Positions 42,523 to 52,877 of a DNA stretch of 64,000 nt are shown here, piece by piece (position 1 is the stretch's first letter; every line of letters begins with the position of its first letter). Both the position numbers and the translations under genes were made by a program. The DNA is from Marinobacter maroccanus (GTDB lineage: Bacteria; Pseudomonadota; Gammaproteobacteria; Pseudomonadales; Oleiphilaceae), in contig NZ_PSSX01000003.1 in assembly GCF_002933275.1 (NCBI RefSeq), forward strand, positions 186,001-250,000, given 5' to 3'. The notes beneath the pieces are model-generated. The model was not told where the DNA came from. It saw only the letters and a list, made by a program, of their open reading frames with translations, and searched no databases.

Positions 42523-43922
42523 AAATCCTGATTCTCGGTGCCGGCCAGGTGGGTGGCACACTTGCAGAAAATCTCGCCAACGAAGCCAATGATATCACCA
42601 TCATCGACAACGACGGTGCCCGGCTGCGTGAACTGCAGGACCGGCTCGACATCCGCACTGTCCAGGGCGCGGCATCTTACCCCACGGCACTGCGACAGGC
42701 CGGGGCGGAAGACGCCGACATGCTGATTGCGGTCACCAACAGCGACGAAACCAACATGGTGGCCTGTCAGGTGGCCAAACTGCTGTACAAGACTCCCACC
42801 ACCATCTGCAGGGTGCGCGCCGGGGCCTACCTGGCAAAATCAGAGCTCTTCTACCAGCGGGACCAGACCAAGGATCTCGACAGCCTCCGGGGCTTTCCCA
42901 TTGACGTTCTGATCAGCCCGGAACATCTGGTGACCAAACACATTACGCGGCTGATCGAGAACCCCGGTGCCCTGCAGGTCCTGGAGTTCTCCAAGGGCCT
43001 GACCCGCCTTGTGGCCATCCGCGCGACCAAGGGCGGCCCACTGGTGGGCCACGAGCTGTCCTACCTGCGCACCCACATGCCCAAAATCGATACCCGGGTG
43101 GCGGCCATTTTCCGGAAAGACCGGGCGATCATGCCCGAAGGCGACACCGTTATTGAAGACGGTGATGAGGTGTTCTTTATTGCTGCCGGCGACCACATCA
43201 AGTCGGTAATGAGCGAGCTCCAACCACTGGTAAAACCATACAAGCGCATCTTTATCTGCGGGGGCGGCAATATCGGTCAGCGGCTGGCCCACACCCTGGA
43301 AAACCGTTACCAGGTCAAACTGCTGGAACGGGACCACGAACGCTGCGTGATGCTCTCTGAGAATCTGCGGAAAACCGTGGTGCTGGAGGGCAATGCCGCG
43401 AACAAGGACATACTGCTGGAAGAAAACATCGAGAATACCGATGTGTTCTGCGCGGTAACCAACGACGATGAAGCCAACATCATGGCGTCACTGCTGGCCA
43501 AGCGCCTCGGTGCCCGCAAGGTACTGACCCTGATCAACAACCCGGACTACGTGGACCTGATCCAGGGTGGCGACATCGACGTGGCCATCTCGCCCCAGCA
43601 AACCACCATCGGCAGCCTGCTGACCCACGTCCGCCGGGGCGATGTGGTAAACGTTCACTCACTGCGCAGGGGCGCTGCTGAGGCCATCGAGGCCATCGCC
43701 CACGGTGATCACCGGTCCTCCAAAGTGGTCGGCAAACGGCTGGACGAGATCAACCTGCCGGAAGGCGCCACCATCGGTGCCATCGTCCGCCGCAACGAGG
43801 TGCTCATCGCCCACGATCATCTCCGGATCCAGCCGGATGACCACGTTATCCTGTTCCTTGTGGACAAAACCCGCATCCGGGATGTGGAAAAACTGTTCCA
43901 GGTGGGTCTCACCTTCTTCTGA
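42519..43922 (+). CDS. trkA: Trk potassium uptake NAD-binding regulator TrkA
   Basis: 467 residues in two RCK repeats. Seen: [30 protein letters not shown] (first Rossmann motif) and, halfway, [30 protein letters not shown] (second); each is followed by a TrkA_C domain. Family knowledge: the peripheral NAD(H)/ATP-gated subunit of the Trk K+ uptake system. TrkH/TrkG is not in the window. Translationally coupled to rsmB (ATGA). Confidence 0.96.
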   Translation: MKILILGAGQVGGTLAENLANEANDITIIDNDGARLRELQDRLDIRTVQGAASYPTALRQAGAEDADMLIAVTNSDETNMVACQVAKLLYKTPTTICRVRAGAYLAKSELFYQRDQTKDLDSLRGFPIDVLISPEHLVTKHITRLIENPGALQVLEFSKGLTRLVAIRATKGGPLVGHELSYLRTHMPKIDTRVAAIFRKDRAIMPEGDTVIEDGDEVFFIAAGDHIKSVMSELQPLVKPYKRIFICGGGNIGQRLAHTLENRYQVKLLERDHERCVMLSENLRKTVVLEGNAANKDILLEENIENTDVFCAVTNDDEANIMASLLAKRLGARKVLTLINNPDYVDLIQGGDIDVAISPQQTTIGSLLTHVRRGDVVNVHSLRRGAAEAIEAIAHGDHRSSKVVGKRLDEINLPEGATIGAIVRRNEVLIAHDHLRIQPDDHVILFLVDKTRIRDVEKLFQVGLTFF

Positions 43923-43923
43923 C

Positions 43924-43953
43924 TTAGAAATACACGGCCAGCACGCGTATAAT
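43924..43953 (+). promoter_or_regulatory. Promoter of glyQS
   Basis: TATAAT at 43948-43953 is a perfect -10 box, with weak TTAGAA 18 nt upstream (43924-43929). The transcript leader of about 70 nt includes an 8-bp stem (43973-43980 with 43990-43997) before the GTG of glyQ. Confidence 0.5.
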
Positions 43954-44027
43954 GCGCCTTTCTTTTTTCGGAGTGCCCCGAAGGACAACCGGGGCGCCAC
44001 ACACAGACTCATCAGCAGGCAACCGTC

Positions 44028-45053
44028 GTGACAGACAAGGCAACGAAACAGACAACTCCGGATCTCGGGACCTTTCAGGGCCTGATCCTGGCTCTGCAGA
44101 ACTTCTGGGCGCAGCACGGCTGCGTGGTCCTCCAGCCACTGGATATGGAAGTGGGTGCGGGTACCTTCCACCCGGCCACCTTCCTGCGTGCCATCGGGCC
44201 GGAAACCTGGAACGCCGCCTACGTTCAGCCCAGTCGCCGCCCCACTGACGGCCGCTACGGTGAGAACCCCAACCGCCTGCAGCACTATTACCAGTTCCAG
44301 GTGGTTCTGAAGCCGTCGCCGGACAACATTCAGGAACTGTATCTGGATTCCCTGCGGGCCCTGGGCCTTGATCCGCTGGTGCACGACATCCGGTTTGTGG
44401 AAGACAACTGGGAGTCTCCCACGCTGGGTGCCTGGGGCCTGGGCTGGGAAATCTGGCTCAACGGCATGGAGGTCACCCAATTCACCTACTTCCAGCAGGT
44501 GGGTGGCCTGGAGTGCTTCCCGGTTACCGGCGAGCTCACCTATGGGCTTGAGCGGATCGCCATGTACCTGCAGGGCGTCGACAGCGTGTACGACCTTGTC
44601 TGGACCGAAGGCCCTGACGGTGTGGTCACCTACGGTGACGTGTTCCACCAGCAGGAAGTGGAGATGTCCACCTACAACTTCGAGCATGCCGATACCGAGT
44701 TCCTGTTCCACAGCTTCGACGTTCACGAGCGGGAAAGCGCCCGGCTGATCGAAGCCGGCCTGGCCCTGCCCGCCTACGAGCAGGTGCTCAAGGCCTCTCA
44801 CACCTTCAACCTGCTGGACGCCCGCCATGCCATCTCGGTAACCGAGCGTCAGCGCTTCATCCTGCGGGTTCGCACCCTGGCCCGTGCCGTCGCCCAGGCA
44901 TACTTCGACAGCCGTCGCTCACTCGGCTTCCCGCTCGCTCCCGAGGCGCTGCGCAAGGAAGTCCTTGCTGCTGCTGAGGCCGCCGACGACAAGGCGAAAA
45001 GCAAGAAGGGCAAGAAAGCGAAGAAGGCACAGCAGGAACAGGGGAACGCATAA
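44028..45053 (+). CDS. glyQ: Glycine-tRNA ligase alpha subunit
   Basis: 341 residues from a GTG start. Seen: [82 protein letters not shown], the strongly conserved class II catalytic start. Longer than E. coli (303 aa) because of a lysine-rich tail, [19 protein letters not shown]. Family knowledge: catalytic subunit of the alpha2beta2 glycyl-tRNA synthetase. Two bases separate it from glyS. Confidence 0.97.
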   Translation: MTDKATKQTTPDLGTFQGLILALQNFWAQHGCVVLQPLDMEVGAGTFHPATFLRAIGPETWNAAYVQPSRRPTDGRYGENPNRLQHYYQFQVVLKPSPDNIQELYLDSLRALGLDPLVHDIRFVEDNWESPTLGAWGLGWEIWLNGMEVTQFTYFQQVGGLECFPVTGELTYGLERIAMYLQGVDSVYDLVWTEGPDGVVTYGDVFHQQEVEMSTYNFEHADTEFLFHSFDVHERESARLIEAGLALPAYEQVLKASHTFNLLDARHAISVTERQRFILRVRTLARAVAQAYFDSRRSLGFPLAPEALRKEVLAAAEAADDKAKSKKGKKAKKAQQEQGNA

Positions 45054-45055
45054 CC

Positions 45056-47137
45056 ATGGCTACACAGGATTTTCTGGTCGAACTGGGCACTGAAGAGCTG
45101 CCTCCCAAGGCCCTCAAACCGCTGTCTGACGCCTTCACCCAGGGCATTGCCCGGGGTCTGGAAGAAGCGGGCATCGAATTCGGCAAGGTCGAGGCCTTTG
45201 CCGCTCCACGCCGCCTTGCGGTCCGTATCCGGGATCTGGCTGACTCCCAGCCGGACAAGTCGGTGGAAAAACGTGGCCCTGCCGTCAAAGCTGCCTTTGA
45301 CGATGCCGGCAACCCGACCCGCGCGCTGACCGGCTTTGCCACGTCTCTGGGTGTTACCCCGGACCAGCTCGACACCCTGGAAACCGACAAGGGTGCCTGG
45401 GTGGTCTACCGCACGGTAGAGCAGGGCAAACCCACGGTGGAGCTGATGCCGGAGCTGGTGGAGCAATCCCTGGCAGGCCTGCCGATTCCCAAGCGCATGC
45501 GCTGGGGTGCCCACCGCACCGAATTTGTACGCCCCGTGCACTGGGTGGTGCTGCTGTTTGGCAACAAGGTGATTGATGCCCCGATCATGGGCCTGACTCC
45601 CGGCAACAAGACCCGCGGCCATCGCTTCCATTGCCCCAAATCCCTGATCGTACCCACACCGAACGATTACGAAGTCGTCCTCAAGCAGGAAGGCTATGTC
45701 ATTGCCGACTTCGCCGAGCGACGGGAGCAGATCCGTGCCGGCGTGACCGAACTGGCCGAGCAGGAAGCCGGTGGCAAAGCAGTGATTGATGAAGACCTGC
45801 TGGACGAGGTCACCGCGCTGAACGAATGGCCGGTCCCCCTGATGGGTCGCTTCGAGGAACGGTTCCTTGAGGTTCCCGCGGAAGCGCTGATTTCCTCCAT
45901 GAAGGAACACCAGAAGTACTTCCACGTGGTTGCTACCGACGGCGAGATGCTGCCCCTGTTTATTACCGTGGCCAACATCGAGAGCAAGGACCCGTCCCAG
46001 GTGGTTTCCGGTAATGAGAAAGTGATCCGGCCCCGCCTGTCGGACGCCGCGTTCTTCTACGATACCGACCGTAAGACCAGGCTCGAAGACCGTGTAGACG
46101 CCCTCAAGCCCATCGTGTTCCAGGAGAAGCTGGGCAGCATCTACGACAAGTCCGTACGCGTCGCTGCACTGGCAAAGAAAATTGCCGACGCCATCGGCAG
46201 TGATCCGGCCCTGGCCGAGCGCGCCGCCATGCTGGCGAAAACAGATCTGGTCACCGAAATGGTCCTGGAGTTCACCGATCTGCAGGGCATCATGGGCCAG
46301 TATTACGCCGCCAACGATGGCGAACCGGAAGACGTGGCCAAGGCATTGAACGAGCAGTACATGCCCCGTTTCGCCGGCGACGACCTGCCAACAACCCTGA
46401 CCGGCTGTGCCATTGCCATCGCTGACCGGCTGGATTCCCTGGTTGGCCTGTTCGGCATCAACCAGCCGCCATCAGGCACCCGGGATCCGTTCGCTCTGCG
46501 TCGGGCCTCCCTCGGGGTGTTGCGCATTATCATCGAGCGAGAGCTGCCGCTGGATCTGCAGACATGCTGCGAGTGGGCGGAAGAGAACTTCACGGTTCTG
46601 ACCGAGCAAAATACCGCAAGCACGGTTGTGGACTACATGCTGGAGCGTTTCCGCGCCCACTACGATGAGCAGGGCATCGGCGCCGAGGTCTACCTGGCCG
46701 TTCATGCCCGCCGGCCAACCCGCCCACTGGATTTCGACCGCCGGGTGAAAGCGGTGGAAGCCTTCCGTCAGCTGCCCGAAGCGCAGGCCCTGGCCGGCGC
46801 CAACAAACGGGTTTCGAACATCCTGACCAAGCAGGGTGGTGACAGCATCGGTGAAACCGTCGACGCCAACCTGCTGCAGGACAGCGCCGAGAAAGCCCTC
46901 GCCGAGCAGGTCGACCAACAGGCTGCCAAGGTCCTGCCGCAGTTCGAAAACGGCGACTACGCCAGCGCTTTGAGCTCCCTGGCCAGCCTGCGGGAACCGG
47001 TGGATAACTTCTTTGATGAGGTGATGGTCATGGCCGACGACGACGCCATCCGGAACAACCGGCTGGCGCTGCTGAACCGTCTGCGCAACCTTTTCCTGCG
47101 CGTCGCGGATATCAGCCTGCTGCCCACAGCAGGCTGA
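45056..47137 (+). CDS. glyS: Glycine-tRNA ligase beta subunit
   Basis: 693 residues, typical length. Seen: DFLVELGTEELPPKALKPL at the N-terminus, GHRFHCPKSLIVPT, EVPAEALISSMKEHQKYFHV, and a C-terminal HD-like and anticodon-binding DALR region (VMVMADDDAIRNNRLALLNRLRNLF). Required with GlyQ for tRNA binding and aminoacylation. Followed 28 bp later by gmhB. Confidence 0.97.
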   Translation: MATQDFLVELGTEELPPKALKPLSDAFTQGIARGLEEAGIEFGKVEAFAAPRRLAVRIRDLADSQPDKSVEKRGPAVKAAFDDAGNPTRALTGFATSLGVTPDQLDTLETDKGAWVVYRTVEQGKPTVELMPELVEQSLAGLPIPKRMRWGAHRTEFVRPVHWVVLLFGNKVIDAPIMGLTPGNKTRGHRFHCPKSLIVPTPNDYEVVLKQEGYVIADFAERREQIRAGVTELAEQEAGGKAVIDEDLLDEVTALNEWPVPLMGRFEERFLEVPAEALISSMKEHQKYFHVVATDGEMLPLFITVANIESKDPSQVVSGNEKVIRPRLSDAAFFYDTDRKTRLEDRVDALKPIVFQEKLGSIYDKSVRVAALAKKIADAIGSDPALAERAAMLAKTDLVTEMVLEFTDLQGIMGQYYAANDGEPEDVAKALNEQYMPRFAGDDLPTTLTGCAIAIADRLDSLVGLFGINQPPSGTRDPFALRRASLGVLRIIIERELPLDLQTCCEWAEENFTVLTEQNTASTVVDYMLERFRAHYDEQGIGAEVYLAVHARRPTRPLDFDRRVKAVEAFRQLPEAQALAGANKRVSNILTKQGGDSIGETVDANLLQDSAEKALAEQVDQQAAKVLPQFENGDYASALSSLASLREPVDNFFDEVMVMADDDAIRNNRLALLNRLRNLFLRVADISLLPTAG

Positions 47138-47165
47138 GACCGGCCGAAGGAACGCGCACGCAGCG

Positions 47166-47723
47166 ATGCTGATCATTCTGGATCGGGACGGGGTCATCAA
47201 TGAGTACGATGGCAATTACATCTGCTCAGCGGATGAATGGCACCCCATTCCCGGCAGCGTAGAAGCGGTGGCCCGGCTCTGTAACGCCGGCCATCGCATC
47301 GCCATCGCCACCAACCAGTCCGGCATCGGCCGAGGTTACTACGATACCGATGCACTGGACGCCATGCATGAAAAGCTGGAGCAACTGGTGGAGGCCGAGG
47401 GCGGCTGCATCGATTTCATCGCCTACTGTCCTCACCATCCCGACGACCAATGCAGGTGCCGCAAGCCACTGACCGGCCTGCTGGAGCAGATCCGCCAACA
47501 TTTCCGCCTGACGAGCCTTGAAGGGGCCATCATGGTCGGCGATAGCCGAAAAGACCTGGAAGCCGGCCACGCTGAAGGATGCCACCCGGTACTGGTACGA
47601 ACCGGCAATGGCGAGGAAACCGAACGCCACCTCGACGCCAGACCCATACCCGGCGCCGATGTCAGTATCTACGATAATCTCAGCAAATTTACGGATGCCC
47701 TTTTATCCGCCGAGGGCTGGTAA
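47166..47723 (+). CDS. gmhB: D-glycero-beta-D-manno-heptose 1,7-bisphosphate 7-phosphatase
   Basis: 185 residues of the HAD superfamily, histidinol-phosphatase-like subgroup. Seen: [18 protein letters not shown] with the nucleophile Asp and D-x-D-x-[33 protein letters not shown] with zinc-ligand cysteines and His, and [17 protein letters not shown]. Family knowledge: dephosphorylates heptose bisphosphate in LPS inner-core ADP-heptose synthesis. Neighbourhood glyS-gmhB is common in gammaproteobacteria. Confidence 0.95.
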   Translation: MLIILDRDGVINEYDGNYICSADEWHPIPGSVEAVARLCNAGHRIAIATNQSGIGRGYYDTDALDAMHEKLEQLVEAEGGCIDFIAYCPHHPDDQCRCRKPLTGLLEQIRQHFRLTSLEGAIMVGDSRKDLEAGHAEGCHPVLVRTGNGEETERHLDARPIPGADVSIYDNLSKFTDALLSAEGW

Positions 47724-47739
47724 AACCAAAGCGAATCCG

Positions 47740-47745
47740 TATAAT
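47740..47745 (+). promoter_or_regulatory. -10 box of the tRNA-Pro gene
   Basis: Perfect TATAAT, 13 nt before the mature tRNA 5' end. The -35 position (CTGGTA at 47717-47722) is poor and falls over the end of gmhB. Confidence 0.6.
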
Positions 47746-47758
47746 ACCGGCCGTTGAT

Positions 47759-47835
<77 letters not shown>

Positions 47836-47861
47836 CTTTCCCGCTTTGTTTTCCTCTTGTT

Positions 47862-49226
47862 CTAAAGCTGCCGGCTGAACTGCAGACCTGCTGTCCAAGG
47901 CACTACGTCATACTCGCTTCTGAATGTAGTCTGGCCCTGCACAGGATCTGTCGCCCGATAGTCGATGGAAATATCGCCCTCATAAAACACTCGTGCGACA
48001 AACATGTCCACCGTCCAGTCGCCTGCCAGATCGCGAACCTGTGCACCCAGAGAAACCTGATGGTAATCATCGAACGGTGTCAGCGGCGAACGCGTCTTGA
48101 TGGTGACGGGAGATTCGTCAAACAAATAGCCAGCCTTCAGTGACCATGTTGGTGCCACCTGCCAGACTGCGCCAACCCGCCACTGCCAGGTGTCCTTCCA
48201 GCTCTGAACCTGCTCCTCGGATGGCTGCTCGGCAGGAAAAGCCACCGGCGTCTTCTCGCGGGATACGACGGTCAGCGCTGAAGCATCACTCCATTTTGCC
48301 CAGGTTGCCCCGGCAAGCAGCTTGAGTGCGTCGTTCCACTGGTGAGCGAGGCCGACACTCAGGCTTTGAGGAATCGTGATCGGGACTTCTATCCGCTCAG
48401 TAACGGTTGTCTGCGCGAGGCCGCTGGCTGACAGAGTGGGGAAGTTGGTGATAGTGCCGGTACCCTTAAGATTGAATTCGGTACCGGAGCGGGCAGAGAG
48501 GCCAAGCGACGTGTCAGGAGTCGCTTGCCAGAGTGCTCCGACCGTGAATTCCAACGCAACATCGTCCCCCACCAGTGTGGCCTGGCCATCGCTTAAGGTG
48601 CCACCAGGTAGGGAGAATTGCGCTTCAATCCCACTGAAATCGACCGGGTTGCGCTGTTCCGCATCGGCATAGCGTACATTGATACTACCTCCCAATGAGA
48701 GACCCTCGCCGCTGTTCACAGAAAAGGAGGGGCTCACGCCATAAGATACCAGTTCAATCTCATCACCAATGAACCGTCCGGCAAAGGCATCGCCATAATC
48801 GAAGCCGAGACCATAGGGAACGTAAACCCCCAGCCCCACATCCAGCCAGTCATTTACTTCATGGGTAAGATAAGCATTGGGCACCGCAAAGGTCTCAACG
48901 TGATCGCCACCGCCATCTCCGACAACCGGATCGCCATTGGCGCGGGTTGCCGATGTTTGGGAATCCCTGCCGACGGCGTCAATCTCAAAAACGATCGCAC
49001 CAACGGAGAGGTTGGTGCCCGAGAGCCGGCTCATGCCAGCGGGATTGAAGAAAATAGTGGAAGCATTTTCCGGGTTGGCAACACTGCCGGCATTGCTGAC
49101 GCCGGAGGTACTGGCACTTTGGTCACCATTGGACAGGCCGCCAGCGAAGGCTGTCATAGGGGTTAAAACGGCCAATGCAAGAACTGGGCAAAATTCCTTT
49201 ACAAAACCTGACCTTGAGCTATACAT
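47862..49226 (-). CDS. OmpP1/FadL family outer-membrane transporter
   Basis: About 454 residues from an ATG preceded by AAGGA (49226). Seen: a signal peptide ending AFAGG (about residue 25), the FadL hatch motif [15 protein letters not shown] (NPAG), and a beta-barrel ending with aromatic residues and ...LQFSRQL. Family knowledge: outer-membrane channels for long-chain fatty acids or hydrocarbons. Convergent with the tRNA gene and divergent from the hybrid kinase. Substrate is not shown by sequence; a hydrocarbon role would fit marine oil-degraders. Confidence 0.88.
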   Translation of the reverse strand: MYSSRSGFVKEFCPVLALAVLTPMTAFAGGLSNGDQSASTSGVSNAGSVANPENASTIFFNPAGMSRLSGTNLSVGAIVFEIDAVGRDSQTSATRANGDPVVGDGGGDHVETFAVPNAYLTHEVNDWLDVGLGVYVPYGLGFDYGDAFAGRFIGDEIELVSYGVSPSFSVNSGEGLSLGGSINVRYADAEQRNPVDFSGIEAQFSLPGGTLSDGQATLVGDDVALEFTVGALWQATPDTSLGLSARSGTEFNLKGTGTITNFPTLSASGLAQTTVTERIEVPITIPQSLSVGLAHQWNDALKLLAGATWAKWSDASALTVVSREKTPVAFPAEQPSEEQVQSWKDTWQWRVGAVWQVAPTWSLKAGYLFDESPVTIKTRSPLTPFDDYHQVSLGAQVRDLAGDWTVDMFVARVFYEGDISIDYRATDPVQGQTTFRSEYDVVPWTAGLQFSRQL

Positions 49227-49417
49227 ACAGCATCCTTTTGAGTAGGCTCCGAAGTATAGATTTTGGCGACACACCTATCAAATCAAAGAAGACAGAACGC
49301 TGATTACGTGACAATCAGTTGAGTGAATGTTGCTCTCTAAGCACCAATCGTTCGGGGATCCGATAGCAAAACCTGTGGGTGTTGTTCTGTGTGGGCCTGT
49401 AGATCAAGGAATTTTGA

Positions 49418-51808
49418 ATGGCTGACGTTGATTGGAGAGGGACCTCTCTCCTGGTATTGATTTTTTCATCCCTTTTATTGCTGTCTTTTTGCGCAACCGC
49501 CGCAGAGCAACAGGGATATGCCAGAAATCTAACCCAGACGATGGAGGTCTTTGAAGGAGCTTGGGATCAGGAAACACCACCGCCAGAAAAACACGCCGGC
49601 TGGTCTCCAATAAATCACGATGTTTTTACCAGTGAGCCTCGGGAGCCATTCGTCTGGATAAGGGGCAGGATAAGTTCGGCGGAAACCATTGAGCAGCGCT
49701 GGCTTCTATTAAGTCCCCTGGCATCAAGAGCCCAGGTATTTATCGATGGTTCGCCGATTTCCGAGAATCCCAAATTTTTTCTCGAACCGCCGCAACAGAA
49801 AACTATTCCATTTCATCACCTGATCTTCGAGCTCCCCAGCGTCTCATCGCGTTCTGATATTCACATTCGATTCGAGGCCGACTTCCCGATAAGTACATCG
49901 GTCAAGGTTCTGGATCAAACTGCCTTGTTCAGTGAGGCGGTCTTACATACCGCACTAAGCGTGAGTTTAGGGTCAATTATTTTTGCGCTTACAGTTTATA
50001 ACCTTTTTCTGTTCTTCAGTATCAGAGATCCGATCTACCTACTCTACGTGGTCGTGGCAGTAGGTGTTTTGGTCTACTCGTTGAGCCTAACAAACCTGCA
50101 GGCCTATCTGGGGATAATTGAGGAACACTTTAATTGGTTGAAAGCCCTTCTGATCCTCATGCCCCTTCTTACTATCCAGTTCGTTTCAAGAATCCTTCAA
50201 CTGGGGACGCTCGCTCCATGGGTTAACCAGATGTACCGGGTGCTATCGCTCATTTATCTGGGTCTCTTGATTGCAACGCCCTTTCTGTCATTCAAGACCA
50301 TTGCCTTCCTTGGCGCAACTATCGGGATGGCTGCTTACCTTTCGTTTCTTCCTTTTGCTTTCATTCAGGCAAAGAAGAAATACCAACCCTCTCTGTATTT
50401 TCTGATTGGCTGGATTCCCTTAATCATCGCTCAAAATGTAACGGCTTTGGATTCTTTGGGCGTTATTAAAGGTAGCCAATGGGTGATGTACTACATTCCC
50501 GGCGCCATGTCCTGGGAAATGGCCCTGTTTTCACTAGCCCTGGCATCCCGCATAAAAATCCTCCGCGACGAACGGGACACTCTGCAGGCCCAGCAGATCG
50601 AAGTCAGTGAAAAAGCCCGTAAGGCTCTTGAACGCAGCAACCGTATCAAGGATGACTTCCTGAACGCCGTAAGCCATGAGCTGCGCACACCTCTACACAC
50701 CATCCAGGGCCAGCTGGATATGCTTCGGGAGGCACCGCTGAACCGGGAGCAGAACGATGCGTTCCGTCTCATCGAGTACGCCAACCTGCGGATGACCCGA
50801 CAGGTCGGCGGCATTCTGGATTTCGTTGATGCCCAGGACGAGAACCTGCTCAGTTCACCCCAGGTGTTCGAGCCTCAATCCCTGTTCGATCTTCTCGAGT
50901 ACGAATTCCGGGAAGCCGCAAGAGCGAAACCGCTTGCGCTGGCGTTCGGCATGGATGACTCGGTGCCTGGCAAGGTCTTCATGGATGGGCTGATGTTGGA
51001 GAAGGTGCTTTATCAGCTCATCGATAATGCAGTGAAGTTCACGCCTGCAGGAGGAGAGGTACTGGTTCGGGCAAGCCGACTGGCAGACGATTCCGTTTTC
51101 CGGATTCTGGTGTCAGACACGGGGCCCGGCATCCCGGATTCCCAGAGAGAGAAAGTGTTCCAGGCGTTCAGACAGGGAGAAGCCGGCCTCACCCGGCGTT
51201 ATGGTGGTGTGGGTCTGGGATTACCCCTTGCCAGCTCTCTGGCCAATGCCCTGGGCGGCCAGATGAGAGTCCTGGAGACATCCAATAAAGGTACTACGTT
51301 GGAAGTCACAGTGCCCTATGGCGACGTTCACCAGTCGGAATTCCATGATCCAGACCTGTTAAGCCCTGGGGCCGTGAATCATGTGCCCAGAATTCTTGTG
51401 GTGGAAGACGACGCCGGCAACCGGATGATTCTTCGCAAACAGCTGGAGCACATGGGTGTGATTTCAGAAGGGGTTCAGAATGGCCTCGAAGCCCTACAAG
51501 CGGCCATCAATGAACCCTGGGACATGATCATTATGGATTGCCAGATGCCCGTCATGGACGGTATTGAGGCAACCCGTGAGATCCGATTGAAAGCCCCAGC
51601 CAATCTGGATACGCCCATCATCGCGGTTACTGCCAACGCCAGTGAAAGCTATCGGCTTCAGTGTCTTGAAGCCGGCATGAACGACTACTGTACCAAGCCG
51701 CTGCGGATGGAGAAGCTCAAACGCCTTATCGCTCACCATGCAGAAAACCACGTCGTCACCCGGACTCGCGAGCAACGAGGGATCAAAGGTACGTTGATAG
51801 ATAACTGA
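49418..51808 (+). CDS. Hybrid sensor histidine kinase with 7TMR-DISM input and REC domain
   Basis: 796 residues: signal peptide, 7TMR-DISM extracellular domain (about 45-165), seven helices (about 175-390), HisKA with H420 in SHELRTPLH, HATPase with DNAVKFTP, DTGPGIP and GGVGLGLPLA, and a C-terminal receiver with D707 in MDCQMPVMDG. All catalytic residues look intact. Oddity: the first 1,100 bases are more AT-rich than the rest, suggesting a mosaic origin. No cognate response regulator or Hpt gene is adjacent. Confidence 0.93.
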   Translation: MADVDWRGTSLLVLIFSSLLLLSFCATAAEQQGYARNLTQTMEVFEGAWDQETPPPEKHAGWSPINHDVFTSEPREPFVWIRGRISSAETIEQRWLLLSPLASRAQVFIDGSPISENPKFFLEPPQQKTIPFHHLIFELPSVSSRSDIHIRFEADFPISTSVKVLDQTALFSEAVLHTALSVSLGSIIFALTVYNLFLFFSIRDPIYLLYVVVAVGVLVYSLSLTNLQAYLGIIEEHFNWLKALLILMPLLTIQFVSRILQLGTLAPWVNQMYRVLSLIYLGLLIATPFLSFKTIAFLGATIGMAAYLSFLPFAFIQAKKKYQPSLYFLIGWIPLIIAQNVTALDSLGVIKGSQWVMYYIPGAMSWEMALFSLALASRIKILRDERDTLQAQQIEVSEKARKALERSNRIKDDFLNAVSHELRTPLHTIQGQLDMLREAPLNREQNDAFRLIEYANLRMTRQVGGILDFVDAQDENLLSSPQVFEPQSLFDLLEYEFREAARAKPLALAFGMDDSVPGKVFMDGLMLEKVLYQLIDNAVKFTPAGGEVLVRASRLADDSVFRILVSDTGPGIPDSQREKVFQAFRQGEAGLTRRYGGVGLGLPLASSLANALGGQMRVLETSNKGTTLEVTVPYGDVHQSEFHDPDLLSPGAVNHVPRILVVEDDAGNRMILRKQLEHMGVISEGVQNGLEALQAAINEPWDMIIMDCQMPVMDGIEATREIRLKAPANLDTPIIAVTANASESYRLQCLEAGMNDYCTKPLRMEKLKRLIAHHAENHVVTRTREQRGIKGTLIDN

Positions 51809-52010
51809 GGCGGGGCGATGCCGTTGTCATCCAGAAGTAGTCAAACCCGAACGCCACAACCGGCCGCCCTGAAACGCGAGTGCAATGTACAGCCTGCCCG
51901 GACAAACACCAGTGATATAAGTGCAAACATAGCCCAGTTTTGCGGGGCCCTGTGGTTTGGCAAAACACCCTCTCTTATTGGCAAACGCCAACGCCTGCAA
52001 GAACTCGAAT

Positions 52011-52877
52011 CTACATCAAACTCTCAAGCGCCTGATAATCCTCATGCCTCACTGGGGTAATCCGGGTGGCGTGCTGGCTGTCGAGGAAGTCCCTCAGGCG
52101 TGGTGATGGCGTAGTCATCAACTCAAGTAACTTCTGACGAACAGAATGGCACAAGTCATTGCGGAAAACGAAAGGATCATAATGCAAGGGCGGTGACCGC
52201 CACAGCACCCGGAACGAATCCGTGCCAATCATTCCCCGTTTGAGATATTCATCTGCGCGGGCGCTGGAGACGAAAGCAGCATCTACCTGACGGTCGATCA
52301 GAGCGTTCATCGCTTTATCATGTCCGCCGGCGTATACCAGGGCGCCAAAGAATCGATTGAAAGGTATCCCAACGACATCCGGGAAAATAGCTTTCGGAAC
52401 CACAGCTCCTGAGGTGCTGGAAGGATCGCCAAGCGCAACACGAGCACCCTTGAGGTCTTCGGGTTCCGAGACGGCACTATCACTATCAACAACCAGGATA
52501 GAATTGTAGAAGCTGCCCTCTGGCGTAAAATGCCCTCCCTCCACAGCCAGGGACGCAAAGGGCTCAATGCCGGAGTTACGTCGGCGTGCAATCATGTAGG
52601 CGGCGGGCCCCAAAACGGCTACATCAACGCCGCCAGAGACAATTGAGTCGATCACGCTTTCATAAGAGCTTGCACGAACCATCTCAACAGGCACCCCAAG
52701 CGTGTCACTGATCAGGGTTATCAGCGGCCCATACTCCCGAAGCTGCTCGTCGATGTTCTTCTTCGGGATCATGGTAAAGGTAAGTTCGACAACATCGCAT
52801 TCTGCAGGAATGGTCTCCTCCGCCATCACAATGAGAGGGGCTAGAAATCCGACCAGAAAACCAACGAACCTGAACAT
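52011..52877 (-). CDS. PhnD-like periplasmic phosphate/phosphonate-type binding protein
   Basis: 288 residues with a signal peptide (cut after VMA, about residue 19) and the type 2 periplasmic-binding fold. Seen: FTMIPKKNIDEQLREYGPLITLISDTLGVPVEMVRASSYESVIDSIVSGGVDVAVLGPAAYMIARRR and VALGDPSSTSGAVVPKAIF, where S-T-S-G matches the phosphate/phosphonate-binding site. No ABC permease or ATPase gene is adjacent; its start overlaps the stop of the GGDEF-EAL gene, pointing to a signalling rather than transport role. Confidence 0.85.
   Translation of the reverse strand: MFRFVGFLVGFLAPLIVMAEETIPAECDVVELTFTMIPKKNIDEQLREYGPLITLISDTLGVPVEMVRASSYESVIDSIVSGGVDVAVLGPAAYMIARRRNSGIEPFASLAVEGGHFTPEGSFYNSILVVDSDSAVSEPEDLKGARVALGDPSSTSGAVVPKAIFPDVVGIPFNRFFGALVYAGGHDKAMNALIDRQVDAAFVSSARADEYLKRGMIGTDSFRVLWRSPPLHYDPFVFRNDLCHSVRQKLLELMTTPSPRLRDFLDSQHATRITPVRHEDYQALESLM

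Noticed and set aside
43973..43997. Leader hairpin of glyQS as a T-box or glycine riboswitch
   Set aside because: It lacks the conserved T-box or glycine-aptamer sequences and is a simple 8-bp stem; T-boxes are not expected in this group.
43659..44828. Minus-strand open frame over trkA and glyQ
   Set aside because: It spans two clear plus-strand genes and their promoter, and has no domain similarity.
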